A stretch of 64,000 nt of DNA from JAYZBC01 sp036339375 (GCA_036339375.1 JAYZBC010000045.1:1-64000); one strand, 5' to 3'; counted from the first letter of the stretch, positions 17,855 through 27,089 are shown. The notes: generated from the letters alone by a model not told the origin. Made by a program: numbers and translations.

Positions 17855-17860
17855 GTCCAA

Positions 17861-18973
17861 TCAACGATAAAAAAATTTTCTAGCAAAATGTTGATTATGA
17901 CGTAAGGCAAATGCCAAAACCTTCTTCATTATATTTGGTAATGCAAAATCGTCTAAACGATTCCTATCTACCCAAATACCTTCGGAAGATTTGGGTTTGT
18001 TTTCGACTACCGCTACACGAACCTGAAGCTGTAGTTCAAAGTGTGTAAAGGGCTGAGTAACTGTCCCTGTAATTTTTACCCATTGGGTTTTGAATGGTGC
18101 TGCCTCACAAATTTCTTCAGGTGAAATACTCCTCTCCAGCCAATTAGTGGAAGGGAATTCCATCATACCCCCTAAAAGCCCAGTCTCTGGCCGTCTTCTA
18201 AGGAATAAAGACCCATCTGACATTAACGCCAAAAATACTATGCCTTTTCTAACTGGCTTTACTTTTTTAGAAACCTTTTGTGGAACCTGATCGACGAAAT
18301 TTCGTTGATTTGCTATACAACATTTCTTCCAGGGGCAAAGATCACATAAAGGTTTCTTTGGTCTGCAGACAATGGCACCAAGATCCATAACAGCCTGAGC
18401 ATAATCACCTGGCCTCCCACGTGTGGTTTTCGGAGCTAATTTGGCAGCACAATCTTTTACAATCGTTTTAGCTTCAGGAAATGGCGTAGAAATACCAAAG
18501 ATTCGGGTGATAACTCTTTCTATATTCCCATCAACTACATTAGCCGGTTTATCGAATGCAATGGCTGATATCGCAGCCGCAGTATATGGTCCTATTCCAG
18601 GCAACCGCTCGAGTTGTTCCTCTGTATTCGGGAAACGGCCACCAAAATTATTACAAATTAGTTTTGCGCATTTGTGCATATTCCTCGCTCGCGAATAATA
18701 ACCGAGGCCTTGCCATACCCTTAAAACATCATCCAATGTGGCTTTGGCCAGCTTGTCTATCGTAGGCCAAGTTTTCAAAAAAAGTTGGAAATATGGGCCA
18801 ACAGCTTTAACTGTAGTCTGTTGCAACATTATTTCGCTAAGCCAAATTTTGTAAGGATCCTTCTTTCTAGTTGTTTTAACCCGCCAAGGCATTGCCCGTT
18901 TATGACTATCATACCAAGTCAAAAGTTTTCGACGCATATAAATTGAGTTTTTTGGCAATGAACAAGACATCAT
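17861..18973 (-). CDS. mutY: A/G-specific adenine glycosylase
   Basis: A 370-residue base-excision enzyme removing adenine opposite 8-oxoguanine. The helix-hairpin-helix LPGIGPYTAAAISAIAFDK and the catalytic NVVDGNIERV (Asp) are present, then the 4Fe-4S motif with cysteines spaced C-x6-C-x2-C-x5-C in CRPKKPLCDLCPWKKCC. The C-terminal NUDIX-like domain, which reads the 8-oxoG, starts near residue 240 (GIVFLALMSDGSLFLRR, LLGGMMEFPSTNW). It is convergent with ccrM (6 bases apart) and divergent from DUF721-dsbA-smc, an arrangement recurrent in alphaproteobacteria. Another methionine at codon 2 is possible. Confidence 0.96.
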   Translation of the reverse strand: MMSCSLPKNSIYMRRKLLTWYDSHKRAMPWRVKTTRKKDPYKIWLSEIMLQQTTVKAVGPYFQLFLKTWPTIDKLAKATLDDVLRVWQGLGYYSRARNMHKCAKLICNNFGGRFPNTEEQLERLPGIGPYTAAAISAIAFDKPANVVDGNIERVITRIFGISTPFPEAKTIVKDCAAKLAPKTTRGRPGDYAQAVMDLGAIVCRPKKPLCDLCPWKKCCIANQRNFVDQVPQKVSKKVKPVRKGIVFLALMSDGSLFLRRRPETGLLGGMMEFPSTNWLERSISPEEICEAAPFKTQWVKITGTVTQPFTHFELQLQVRVAVVENKPKSSEGIWVDRNRLDDFALPNIMKKVLAFALRHNQHFARKFFYR

Positions 18974-19064
18974 AGGAAATCACTTCTTGTCCCTTTCTTT
19001 ATCATAATTTATTTTATTCCTGAAGGCTCGCCATTCAAACTCTCTTTGTTATATTAGGAATGTC

Positions 19065-19589
19065 ATGGCAAAACCAAAAGCGGTAAAAAAATACCAAAAT
19101 GTCTTTGTAAAACCAAAAGGGCCTCGTGCACTTGCGGCGGTTTTGCCAAAAGTTGCAGAACCCACCCTCCGGGAGAGAGGATTTGCCGCTGCAGAAATTA
19201 TAACCCATTGGCTTTTGATTTTGGGTCCGACTTTGGCGCGTCAATGTATTCCGGAACGTGTAAGTTACCCTAAAAGCAACCAAAATGAGCGTGTTCTTTT
19301 CATTAGAACCTCAGGTTCGGCCGCTTTAGAAATTCAACATCAAATTCCAATAATTATTGAACGAATTAACACCTACTTTGGATTTAAAGCCGTTACAAAA
19401 ATTTCAATTGTCCAATCTCAATTGCTGATTAAACCTAAAATTCAACCAAAAGAAGTTAGAAATGTTGTTAACAAACAAAGTACTTTAAAAATTGAAGCAG
19501 ATTTAACCAAAATTGAAACCAAAGAGTTAAATCACGCTTTAAAAAGGTTAGCAAAGACAATAGAACTCCATAGATCTAAGAAAAAATGA
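19065..19589 (+). CDS. DUF721 (DciA-like) domain protein
   Basis: A 174-residue basic protein of the DUF721 family. The conserved part covers RALAAVLPKVAEPTLRERGF near residue 21 and ITHWLLILGPTLARQCIPERVSY, then ILFIRTSGSAALEIQHQIP-like strands. DUF721 proteins include DciA, which helps load the replicative helicase DnaB where DnaC/DnaI is absent; whether this member does so is inferred. It lies at the head of DUF721-dsbA-smc and divergent from mutY, a conserved neighbourhood. The C-terminal 70 residues are Lys/Glu-rich and poorly conserved. A short AT-rich hairpin overlaps its stop codon (19579-19601). Confidence 0.82.
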   Translation: MAKPKAVKKYQNVFVKPKGPRALAAVLPKVAEPTLRERGFAAAEIITHWLLILGPTLARQCIPERVSYPKSNQNERVLFIRTSGSAALEIQHQIPIIIERINTYFGFKAVTKISIVQSQLLIKPKIQPKEVRNVVNKQSTLKIEADLTKIETKELNHALKRLAKTIELHRSKKK

Positions 19590-19670
19590 ACAATTTTTTC
19601 TGGTCAACGTACAACCAACACTAGACCAACCCCCTTAAGTTACGCTATATCTAGTGGTTAGGATAAAAAA

Positions 19671-20378
19671 ATGTCGAATATTTGGGTTTATTTGGTAATT
19701 GGGGTTGTCGCAATCGGCGCTATCTTAGCATTCCAAAATGTAGTTGTTGACAACGAAGCCACTGAAAATGTTGGATTAACGACGCAAAATCAAGAAGTAA
19801 AAACAAAAATAATCAAACAAGAAATAATTGAACCGGATGCTATCTTTGACAAAGTGAAGGTCAACAAAGAAGAATTCATCTTAGGTAAGGTCAACGCCCC
19901 AATAACAATGGTAGAATACGCATCTCTAACTTGTTCTCACTGTGCTGAATTTCACACCCTTACACTCCCGTTAATTAAAAAAGAATTTATAGAAACAGGT
20001 AAAGTTCGTCTTATTTATAGAGATTTTCCTTTAGACCAGGTTGCACTTACCGGTTCAATGATTGCCCATTGTGCTGGAAAAGACCGATATTTTGCTTTCA
20101 TACAAACAATGTTTGCTCAACAAAAGCAATGGTCAAATGACCCACAACCAATAAAAGCTTTGGCGCAAATTGCCCGCTTAGGTGGCATGACCAAAGATAA
20201 ATTTGAAAAGTGTATTAAGGATAAAAATGTGGCCGACGCTATTTTACAAAAACGATTAGATGGTGACAAACAATACAAAATTAATTCAGTACCAACTATT
20301 TTAATAAATGGGAAACGGTATAGCGGCGGTCTTACCATTGAAGAGTTCCGTTCAATTGTTAAAAGGACGTTAAATTGA
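19671..20378 (+). CDS. membrane-anchored DsbA-family thiol oxidoreductase
   Basis: A 235-residue protein with one N-terminal hydrophobic segment (residues 4-24) that acts as signal anchor, a Lys/Glu-rich linker and a thioredoxin-like DsbA domain. The active site is CSHC (Cys88-Cys91) inside EYASLTCSHCAEFH, and the cis-proline loop is NSVPTILING. The sequence resembles the DsbA/BdbD group that oxidises or isomerises disulfides in the periplasm; direction of the reaction cannot be read from CSHC alone. It stands between DUF721 and smc. A DsbD-like partner is encoded at 30-32 kb and could keep a reductive branch supplied. Confidence 0.88.
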   Translation: MSNIWVYLVIGVVAIGAILAFQNVVVDNEATENVGLTTQNQEVKTKIIKQEIIEPDAIFDKVKVNKEEFILGKVNAPITMVEYASLTCSHCAEFHTLTLPLIKKEFIETGKVRLIYRDFPLDQVALTGSMIAHCAGKDRYFAFIQTMFAQQKQWSNDPQPIKALAQIARLGGMTKDKFEKCIKDKNVADAILQKRLDGDKQYKINSVPTILINGKRYSGGLTIEEFRSIVKRTLN

Positions 20379-20415
20379 GAAAACGTAATACAGTTTTCGA
20401 TATGGAGACCAATAG

Positions 20416-23400
20416 TTGGTGCAGTTTACAAAGCTAAAACTTGCTGGGTTCAAATCATTCGTTGAATCAACTGAACTCTTGATTGAACCCGGGTTAACCG
20501 GAGTAGTAGGCCCTAATGGGTGCGGAAAATCAAATCTCGTAGAAGCTCTCCGTTGGATAATGGGTGAAACCTCCTCAAAACAACTTCGTGGCGCAGCCAT
20601 GGATGATGTAATTTTTGGAGGTACTGACCTAAGGCCAGCGAGAAATATTGCCGAAGTATCTCTTTTCCTTAATAACTCCAAACGCGATGCTCCTACCTTG
20701 TATAATGATCGAGATGAAATTGATGTAATTCGTCGAATTGTACGTGGGGAGGGGTCAGCGTACCGCGTAAATGGAGGTGAGGTAAGGGCGAGAGATGTGC
20801 AAACACTATTTGCTGACGCAGCATCGGGTTCTCGATCAACCGCTTTAGTAAGCCAAGGACAAATTGGTACTCTGATCAGATCTAAACCAACCGATCGTAG
20901 GAAAATATTGGAAGAAGCAGCAGGAATTACTGGCTTGCATTCTAGACGGCACGAAGCTGAACTGCGGTTAAAAGCCGCAGAAAATAATTTAGAAAGATTA
21001 GATGACTTTTTACAAGCACTGGAAGAACAATATAAAAGTTTAAAAAAACAGGTACGGCAGGTTACACGATACCGTAATTTGAGTTCTCATATCCGCAGAG
21101 CTGAAGCAATTTTAATTCACCATAATTGGATGGCAGCAAATAGAAAACTTTCAGAGGAAAACGAAACCTTTAAAAAAATTGAACTTAAGGTCAATGGATT
21201 AATGGAAGAAATTGCTAAGGCTTCTGTTTTAGAAGTTAATGCAGCTAATTCTATTCCCAAATTACGGGAAGAAGAAAAACAAAATGCAGCTACATTGCAA
21301 CGCCTCGTAATTTCCCTGAATGAATTTGAACAAGAAGAAAAACGGATCAAATTTGAACGGCAGGAAACAGAGGCTCGATTAAAACAAATTAAGGACGATT
21401 GTTCACGAGAAATTGCTCTCAAAGCTGATGCTGAATCGGCACTTACGTTACTGGATTCAGAAGCCAAAAATATTCATTTAGTACAAATTGATGAAGCCAA
21501 GAATATTTCTAGCGCGGAAAAGAAACTTCACTCAGTAAAAACTGAAGTTACAAGGCTAGAACAAGAGGTTACCTTGTTAACCGAAGCAGTGGCGGCAGAT
21601 GAAATACGAGAACAGGAGTTTAAACGTCAAATTAATGAAAGCGAAACAAGACAAAAACAGATATCAGACCGTTTAGATGAAGTGTTAAAAGAAAGCAAAA
21701 CTGCTAAAGAAATTATAAAAGAAATTGGTGGTAACAACTTTTTCGACATGGAAGTAAAGACAGCGCGTGAAAATTTTGAGAAAATTCGTCGAGAGGCTGA
21801 ACAGGGAGAGAAAAACCGAATTAACGCGTATTCAAAAGAAATAAAAGAACAAAAAGCTCTTCAAAAATGTGAAATGGAATATGCTTCGTTAAAAGCGGAA
21901 CAAACAACACTTAACGCAATCCTCAATTCGGGTGACCTAAATAAGTGGTCACCTATTTTTGATATACTGAGCGTTGAACCTGGCTATGAAGAAGCATTAG
22001 TTGCAGCATTAGGTGAAGACTTAAACGCACCAGTTGATGAAAATGCTCCGGTTTTTTGGCGAACCTTAACACCATTTAACACTCCGAAACCTCTACCAAG
22101 CGGCACAAGGCCTCTATCCTCATATGTTACTGGATCAACAGCACTTGATCGCCGCTTATCGCAAATTGGGGTTGTCGAAAACAGCGCGGAAGGCAATAAA
22201 CTTGCTGAGCAATTGCTCCAAGGACAGCGTCTAGTATGCTTTAACGGTGCGCTTTGGCGATGGGACGGCTATTTCAAACAAAAACAATCAAAAAACGATA
22301 AGCCAAACACTATTGAACAAAGGAACCGTTTAAAGAGTTTAAATAAAGACATTTTAAGTACTGAAAAAACTTTAGTTAATTTGCGCAATAATGTTCATAT
22401 GGCACAGCAAAACCTACAAGATGCTATGGAAACCGAAAAAAATGCACGCAAAAATTTACGTGCGGAAGATATAAAGTTTCAAAATGCTAGAGATAAGGCA
22501 TTTGCCCATAGTCAAGAAACCACAGAAGCCCAAACTAAGGTAGCTACTGCAAAAAATTTGGAAAATTCCCTTCGGAACGATGATGCTGAAACTAAATCCA
22601 TAATAAAAAGAGCAATGTCTGGGTTAAATTCTTTGACCGGTATTTCTGAACGCCGTGAAAAAGCAAATATTAAGAGAGAAGAGTTATCGGATGTCCGATT
22701 TAAAGTTTCCGAGGAACAAAAAATTTACGATAACCTTTCCCATGCAATAGGTGTACGTAGACAACGGCTTTTAGATTTAGAAAAAGAACGCAAAGGTTGG
22801 GTAAGCAGGATTCAAAATGCAGCACAACAAATTGTTACCCTGGAAAATCGGCTTAAGCTGGAAAACTCATCACTAGAGCGTTTGATGATGCGCCCAATAC
22901 AAATAAACAAACAAAGGACTAATTTGTTAACTGAAATTTCAGGTTCTGAAAGGCTGCAAAAGGCTGCCGCTGAAGCCTTAACCAGTGGTGAAAAGAAATG
23001 GACTGATGCAGCTAAATTTTTAAAAGGTCTCGAAAGCAATCTAGCAGCAGGACGTGAAGAAAGAGTTAGATGCAAAGCCATAGTTGAACAAACTAACAGC
23101 TCTATAGCAGTGATAACCGAAGGAGCAAAAGAACGCATTGGATGCACACCAGTCGAAGCATTGAAAAATGTTGGGGTGGCAGAAGATGAAACACTGCCAA
23201 GTTTACAAGCATCCGAAATTAGGCTTGAGCGTTTAAAAAATGAACGCGAAAATATGGGGCCTGTGAATTTAAGAGCCGATGTAGAATCAGAAGAACTTAA
23301 TGAACGAATTCAAACAATTTTTGCGGAACGTGAGGACTTAGTTTCGGCAATTGCTAGGCTTCGGCAGGGTATAAGTAATTTAAACAGGGAAGGCCGAACA

Positions 23401-23880
23401 AGACTTATGAAGGCTTTTAAAGATGTCGATAGACATTTCCGTGAATTATTTTCTACCTTATTTGGGGGAGGAAAGGCGCATCTAGCCTTAACAGAAGCAG
23501 AAGACCCTCTAGAGGCTGGCCTAGAAGTAATGGCAAGCCCTCCCGGGAAAAAGTTACAAACACTTTCACTTTTGTCAGGTGGGGAACAGGCCTTAACAGC
23601 TATTGCAATTTTATTTGCAGTCTTCCTTACCAATCCAGCTCCTGTCTGCGTCCTTGATGAAGTGGACGCTCCCCTTGACGACGCAAATGTTGAGAGATTC
23701 TGCCAACTTATTAATGAAATTGCAAAAGATACCAGCACAAAATTTCTCATTGTCACCCACCATAGGCTTACAATGGCAAGGATGGATCGTTTGTTCGGTG
23801 TTACAATGAGCGAACGCGGTGTTTCACAGCTTGTTTCCGTAGATTTAAAAGCCGCCGAACAGCTTCGCGAAATTGCTTAA
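20416..23880 (+). CDS. smc: chromosome segregation protein SMC
   Basis: A 1154-residue structural-maintenance ATPase that with ScpAB extrudes and organises DNA loops. The Walker A loop GPNGCGKSNLVEALRW is at residues 32-47. A long coiled coil follows, the hinge lies around residues 495-620 (WSPIFDILSVEPGYEEALVA to LVCFNGALWRWDG), then the return coil. The C-terminal lobe has the ABC signature LLSGGEQALTA near 1053 and Walker B VCVLDEVDAPLDDAN near 1076. Start is TTG at 20416 or GTG at 20419, 38 bases after the dsbA stop; neither is strong. ScpA and ScpB are not in the window. Full length with no interruption. Confidence 0.96.
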   Translation: MVQFTKLKLAGFKSFVESTELLIEPGLTGVVGPNGCGKSNLVEALRWIMGETSSKQLRGAAMDDVIFGGTDLRPARNIAEVSLFLNNSKRDAPTLYNDRDEIDVIRRIVRGEGSAYRVNGGEVRARDVQTLFADAASGSRSTALVSQGQIGTLIRSKPTDRRKILEEAAGITGLHSRRHEAELRLKAAENNLERLDDFLQALEEQYKSLKKQVRQVTRYRNLSSHIRRAEAILIHHNWMAANRKLSEENETFKKIELKVNGLMEEIAKASVLEVNAANSIPKLREEEKQNAATLQRLVISLNEFEQEEKRIKFERQETEARLKQIKDDCSREIALKADAESALTLLDSEAKNIHLVQIDEAKNISSAEKKLHSVKTEVTRLEQEVTLLTEAVAADEIREQEFKRQINESETRQKQISDRLDEVLKESKTAKEIIKEIGGNNFFDMEVKTARENFEKIRREAEQGEKNRINAYSKEIKEQKALQKCEMEYASLKAEQTTLNAILNSGDLNKWSPIFDILSVEPGYEEALVAALGEDLNAPVDENAPVFWRTLTPFNTPKPLPSGTRPLSSYVTGSTALDRRLSQIGVVENSAEGNKLAEQLLQGQRLVCFNGALWRWDGYFKQKQSKNDKPNTIEQRNRLKSLNKDILSTEKTLVNLRNNVHMAQQNLQDAMETEKNARKNLRAEDIKFQNARDKAFAHSQETTEAQTKVATAKNLENSLRNDDAETKSIIKRAMSGLNSLTGISERREKANIKREELSDVRFKVSEEQKIYDNLSHAIGVRRQRLLDLEKERKGWVSRIQNAAQQIVTLENRLKLENSSLERLMMRPIQINKQRTNLLTEISGSERLQKAAAEALTSGEKKWTDAAKFLKGLESNLAAGREERVRCKAIVEQTNSSIAVITEGAKERIGCTPVEALKNVGVAEDETLPSLQASEIRLERLKNERENMGPVNLRADVESEELNERIQTIFAEREDLVSAIARLRQGISNLNREGRTRLMKAFKDVDRHFRELFSTLFGGGKAHLALTEAEDPLEAGLEVMASPPGKKLQTLSLLSGGEQALTAIAILFAVFLTNPAPVCVLDEVDAPLDDANVERFCQLINEIAKDTSTKFLIVTHHRLTMARMDRLFGVTMSERGVSQLVSVDLKAAEQLREIA

Positions 23881-23938
23881 CAAAGAAAGTTCAATTTTCC
23901 CCCTTTTTTCCAATAACTTAGTCTAAAATTTTTGTCGC

Positions 23939-23967
23939 TTGACACACTTTAGGACGCCCCCTATGGT
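23939..23967 (+). promoter_or_regulatory. probable sigma-70 promoter of the F0 ATP synthase operon
   Basis: TTGACA at 23939-23944, a 17-base GC-rich spacer and TATGGT at 23962-23967. The -35 is perfect and the -10 is of the TATGNT kind common in alphaproteobacterial promoters. The predicted start of transcription near 23974 leaves a leader of about 50 bases before the atpI ATG at 24023. It lies in the 142-base gap after smc, and the whole atpI-B-E-F'-F operon follows without another obvious promoter. Confidence 0.7.
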
Positions 23968-24022
23968 GCGGACTTTGAGGGGCAAAACTGGTCTATAAAA
24001 GGGCGCAACATCGCAGTTTTCC

Positions 24023-24379
24023 ATGACTGAGCGAAAAAAACCCGCAGCGTTGCAGGAGCTCAACACTAGGTTGCGAAAAGCGCGAATTTTGGATGAGAAT
24101 AGCGATGCAGAAAAAGCCCCCCATACAACGAACCGCAGCGGCCTTTCTCTTGCCATGCGGCTTGGTGTCGAGCTAGTTTCAGCTCTAATAATTGGTGTAG
24201 GTATTGGCTTGTTATTAGATTATTGGCTCGGAACAAAACCTTGGTTTATGTTGTTGTTCTTTGTTTTTGGTTCAGCAGCTGGGATAATGAACGTCTATCG
24301 TGTTGCAACCGGGATAGGATACGGTATCGGTTATAAGGCGAAAGACAAAACAAAAGATTTAAACGACCTGGCAGATTAG
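24023..24379 (+). CDS. atpI: AtpZ/AtpI family ATP synthase assembly protein
   Basis: A 118-residue protein with a basic N-terminal tail (MTERKKPAALQELNTRLRKA), typical of alphaproteobacterial AtpZ/AtpI, and two transmembrane segments (about residues 47-68 and 74-92; VELVSALIIGVGIGLLLDYW and PWFMLLFFVFGSAAGIMNV). It is first in the F0 operon and helps c-ring assembly or Mg2+ supply in relatives. The GLLLDYWLGTKPWFML motif is characteristic. The following atpB start is 17 bases away. Function is by family and position. Confidence 0.9.
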   Translation: MTERKKPAALQELNTRLRKARILDENSDAEKAPHTTNRSGLSLAMRLGVELVSALIIGVGIGLLLDYWLGTKPWFMLLFFVFGSAAGIMNVYRVATGIGYGIGYKAKDKTKDLNDLAD

Positions 24380-24396
24380 TCGGGAAAGAGGTAAGT

Positions 24397-25134
24397 TTGG
24401 CTGCGGAAGGTCACTCCCCGCTTGCTCAGTTTGAGATACAGACGCTTATCCCTATTCAATGGGGAGATACAAATGTGTCTTTCACAAACTCTGCTTTATT
24501 TATGACCCTTACAACGGTTTTTGTAGCGCTATTCCTAATTCTTGGAATGAGGAGACGGTCTTTAGTCCCAAATCGCTATCAATCAATGGTGGAAATTTCT
24601 TATGAATTTGTTGCCAACTTATTGCGCGACACAGTAGGCAACGAAGGGAAAAAGTTTTTCCCTTTGATCTTTTCACTATTTATGTTTGTACTTTTTGGCA
24701 ACTTACTTGGCATGGTTCCCTACAGTTTCACATTTACAAGCCATATAATTGTTACCTTTGCAATGGCAATTACTGTTTTTATTGGAGTTACAATTTTAGG
24801 TTTAGTCAAACACGGGGTGCATTTTTTCAGTTTTTTTGTTCCTCCTGGTGTTTCAATCATTTTGTGGCCATTAATGATCCCAATTGAAATAATTTCTTAT
24901 CTGTCTCGCCCTATTAGCCTTTCTGTACGGTTATTTGCAAACCTCACAGCTGGCCATACCATGTTAAAAGTATTTGCCGGATTTGTAGTTAGTATGGGGA
25001 TTGTTGGTGGTATTCTTCCACTCCTCTTTGTAATAGCACTAACCGGTCTAGAACTTCTAATTGCATTTTTACAAGCCTATGTCTTCACAATTTTAACTTG
25101 TTTTTATATTAATGACGCCATGCATTTACATTAA
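24397..25134 (+). CDS. atpB: F0F1 ATP synthase subunit a
   Basis: A 245-residue integral membrane subunit forming the proton half-channels next to the c-ring. Five or six hydrophobic helices are visible. The essential Arg is Arg178 within RPISLSVRLFANLTAGH, and QAYVFTILTCFYINDA near the C terminus carries the conserved Gln helix. The start is TTG at 24397, chosen because GAGG is well placed upstream and the reading frame opens there with MAAEGHSPLAQFEI, the usual alphaproteobacterial N terminus. Part of the I-a-c-b'-b operon; F1 genes are elsewhere, as is normal in this class. Confidence 0.96.
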   Translation: MAAEGHSPLAQFEIQTLIPIQWGDTNVSFTNSALFMTLTTVFVALFLILGMRRRSLVPNRYQSMVEISYEFVANLLRDTVGNEGKKFFPLIFSLFMFVLFGNLLGMVPYSFTFTSHIIVTFAMAITVFIGVTILGLVKHGVHFFSFFVPPGVSIILWPLMIPIEIISYLSRPISLSVRLFANLTAGHTMLKVFAGFVVSMGIVGGILPLLFVIALTGLELLIAFLQAYVFTILTCFYINDAMHLH

Positions 25135-25172
25135 AGTAGATGTAAAAACTTTAAAAAAGAAAGGGAATTCTT

Positions 25173-25400
25173 ATGGAAGCTGTTGCTGCTAAACTCATTG
25201 GCGCGGGACTTGCCGCGATTGGTGTAATTGGCGCTGGTATAGGTATAGGAAATATTTTTGCAGCCTTTATTTCCTCGGTAGCTAGAAACCCTGCAGCAGC
25301 CGAACATGTAACTGCCATGACTTGGATTGGTTTTGCACTAGTGGAAGCTATCGCCCTATACGCGTTGGTTGTCGCATTACTACTACTTTTTGTCTTCTAA
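25173..25400 (+). CDS. atpE: F0F1 ATP synthase subunit c
   Basis: A 75-residue hairpin proteolipid forming the rotor ring. Helix 1 is glycine-rich (GAGLAAIGVIGAGIGIGNIF), the polar loop is SVARNP (Arg38-Asn39-Pro40), and helix 2 has the proton-binding carboxylate Glu58 in WIGFALVEAIALYAL. No extra Na+-site residues (Gln in helix 1 or Thr next to the Glu) are obvious, so H+ coupling is likely. An AAAGGGAA ribosome site precedes the ATG. Third gene of the operon. Confidence 0.97.
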   Translation: MEAVAAKLIGAGLAAIGVIGAGIGIGNIFAAFISSVARNPAAAEHVTAMTWIGFALVEAIALYALVVALLLLFVF

Positions 25401-25458
25401 ACTGAAAACCAACTAAAGAGCTAGTGGTTACTGCACTCCTAACTTCAGGTACCCTAAT

Positions 25459-25953
25459 ATGCCGCAACTTGATCCATCGACGTTTGCTACACAACTTGTT
25501 TGGCTAATTATAACCTTTTTAATACTTTACCTAATATTGTGGAAAAGTGCGTTACCGCGAATAGCTAGTATACTACAAGACCGTCAAGAGCGAATTGATA
25601 ATGACTTGGAAAAGGCAGAAAAACTAAAAAAAGAAGCCGAAATAGCTCTTGAAGATTACCAAAAAATTGTAAGTGATGGGCGCAGCAAAGCCCAAGAAAT
25701 TGTGCGTGAAGCCTCACAGAAATTAGCAATTGAAACAACCCAACGTCAAAACTCTCTAACCGAGCGACTTGCAAAAAGGGCTACTGAGGCAGAAACCCGA
25801 ATCCAGAATGCAAAAATTGAAGCCCTGAAAAATATTGAAAGCATAGTGTCTGAATTAGCCCAAGCGACAGCCCACCGTTTAACTGGTTTTCAAATTTCCA
25901 AAAAAGAATCTGCTTCCGCAATTACCAAAATTTCTGAGGAACAGAATAAATGA
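25459..25953 (+). CDS. atpF': F0F1 ATP synthase subunit b'
   Basis: A 164-residue peripheral-stalk subunit. One N-terminal transmembrane helix (about residues 8-28, FATQLVWLIITFLILYLILW) precedes a long charged coiled coil (LQDRQERIDNDLEKAEKLKK onward). Having a second, divergent b-type subunit (b') before b is typical of alphaproteobacteria and phototrophs, where a b/b' heterodimer forms the stalk. Its last codons overlap atpF in an ATGA junction (25950-25953), coupling translation to give equal amounts. Confidence 0.93.
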   Translation: MPQLDPSTFATQLVWLIITFLILYLILWKSALPRIASILQDRQERIDNDLEKAEKLKKEAEIALEDYQKIVSDGRSKAQEIVREASQKLAIETTQRQNSLTERLAKRATEAETRIQNAKIEALKNIESIVSELAQATAHRLTGFQISKKESASAITKISEEQNK

Positions 25954-26450
25954 CGTTTATTCAAACACCAGAATTTTGGGTTGCCGTTGGTTTTATTTCT
26001 TTGGTTGCTATCATCGCCAAGCCTGCTTGGCGTTCAATTACTAAAATGCTGGATTCCAGGTCTGAAAAAATTAAACATTCTTTAGATGAGGCAACGAAGT
26101 TACGAGAAGAAGCGCAACACCTGCTTGCCGAATATCAGAGAAATCAACGTAATGCTGCTCGGGAGGTAGAGGAAATAATAAAAGATGCCCGTTTACAAGC
26201 CGATCATATCACAAAGACCACTCTAGATAACCTGAAAATAAATTTACAACGGCGAGAACAAATAGCGCTTGAACAAATTTCTCAAGCCGAAAAAGAAGCT
26301 ACGCAAGCGGTACGCGATAGCTTGATTGACCTTACAATTGACACCACCCGTGTCATTCTCGAAAAAAAAATAACTAGCGTTGAAGCTATAAGTCTAATTG
26401 AGGAAGGTATTAAAGAATTGCCATCTAAACTTAATCAGGAAAAGTTTTGA
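25950..26450 (+). CDS. atpF: F0F1 ATP synthase subunit b
   Basis: A 166-residue stalk subunit with an N-terminal transmembrane helix (TPEFWVAVGFISLVAIIAK) and the conserved MLDSRSEKIKHSLDEA start of the coiled coil, which continues to a C-terminal region that would bind delta and F1. The ATGA overlap with b' fixes the start. Last gene of the operon; it is convergent with the lipoprotein gene. A weak hairpin (26466-26486) follows but has no proper T tract. Confidence 0.94.
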   Translation: MTFIQTPEFWVAVGFISLVAIIAKPAWRSITKMLDSRSEKIKHSLDEATKLREEAQHLLAEYQRNQRNAAREVEEIIKDARLQADHITKTTLDNLKINLQRREQIALEQISQAEKEATQAVRDSLIDLTIDTTRVILEKKITSVEAISLIEEGIKELPSKLNQEKF

Positions 26451-26534
26451 CTTATTGATATCTCGAGTAAAATTTAGCCTTTTACTAAACCCTCGAATCT
26501 TTTTTAAAAATTTCCGACTTAGCTTCTAAAACTG

Positions 26535-27089
26535 TTATTCTTGCAAAATTTCTTGTAATTCAAGTGGTGCCAATTGGAGCCCCAGAAAAACTGAATAATC
26601 ATTGATTTGGGATACATTTTTAATTGGGAATGAAATTTTTACGGAATCCTTTAAAGTTTGCACAGTTTGGCTTTTAGTAAAACTTGTTTTAAGTAAAAAC
26701 TTCCTTTTAGCTAGCGATAAGGGATAAAACTTAGGTATCGCAATAAAATATTCAAAAACTACATTTTTTTTAATTGCACTAGGACCCCTAACAACTTTAA
26801 AGAAAATATCCAAAGTAAAATTTACTTTAGTCCAATTTTTGTTGTAATGACAAAATCCTTTGAAATCTTTAATTTTTATTTGAGAAACAATTTTTGTAAT
26901 ATCTTGTGCTTGATCAGAAATATATCGCGTGAGGGAATGGGCATCCTTCAAAAGGAATACCGGTGGGCAGGGGTAAAGTTTTTTTTCACCACAAGCCACT
27001 AGAAAAATTAAAACTAAAGGGAGTATGCACCAATAAGAAAGCTGCCAAACAGAAACCTCCCTATTAACACTAAAAAATCTAGAATTCAC
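26535..27089 (-). CDS. putative lipoprotein of unknown function
   Basis: A 184-residue protein not assigned to a functional family. An N-terminal hydrophobic segment ends in a lipobox, FLVACGEKK, with the lipidated Cys about residue 33, predicting membrane anchoring on the periplasmic side. After it comes a CPPVFLLKDAHSLTRY segment and then beta-rich sequence: FKGFCHYNKNWTKVNFTLD, FFKVVRGPSAIKKNVVFEY and later KISFPIKN with FLGLQLAPLE. This looks like one soluble beta-sandwich-like domain. The remaining two cysteines (in PCPP and GFCHY) could pair. Convergent with the ATP synthase operon and downstream of the CDGSH gene on the same strand (14 bases), so probably co-transcribed with it. Confidence 0.7.
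   Translation of the reverse strand: MNSRFFSVNREVSVWQLSYWCILPLVLIFLVACGEKKLYPCPPVFLLKDAHSLTRYISDQAQDITKIVSQIKIKDFKGFCHYNKNWTKVNFTLDIFFKVVRGPSAIKKNVVFEYFIAIPKFYPLSLAKRKFLLKTSFTKSQTVQTLKDSVKISFPIKNVSQINDYSVFLGLQLAPLELQEILQE

Noticed and set aside
19579..19601. AGAAAAAAT/ATTTTTTCT hairpin over the DUF721 stop
   Set aside because: Nearly all A-T pairs and located inside a probable operon; listed only as a curiosity.
23310..23756. 148-residue open frame antisense to smc
   Set aside because: It mirrors the conserved SMC head region, has Ser/Ala-rich composition typical of a shadow frame and no ribosome site.
26466..26486. AGTAAAA/TTTTACT hairpin after atpF
   Set aside because: Weak stem with no T tract directly after it; not called a terminator.
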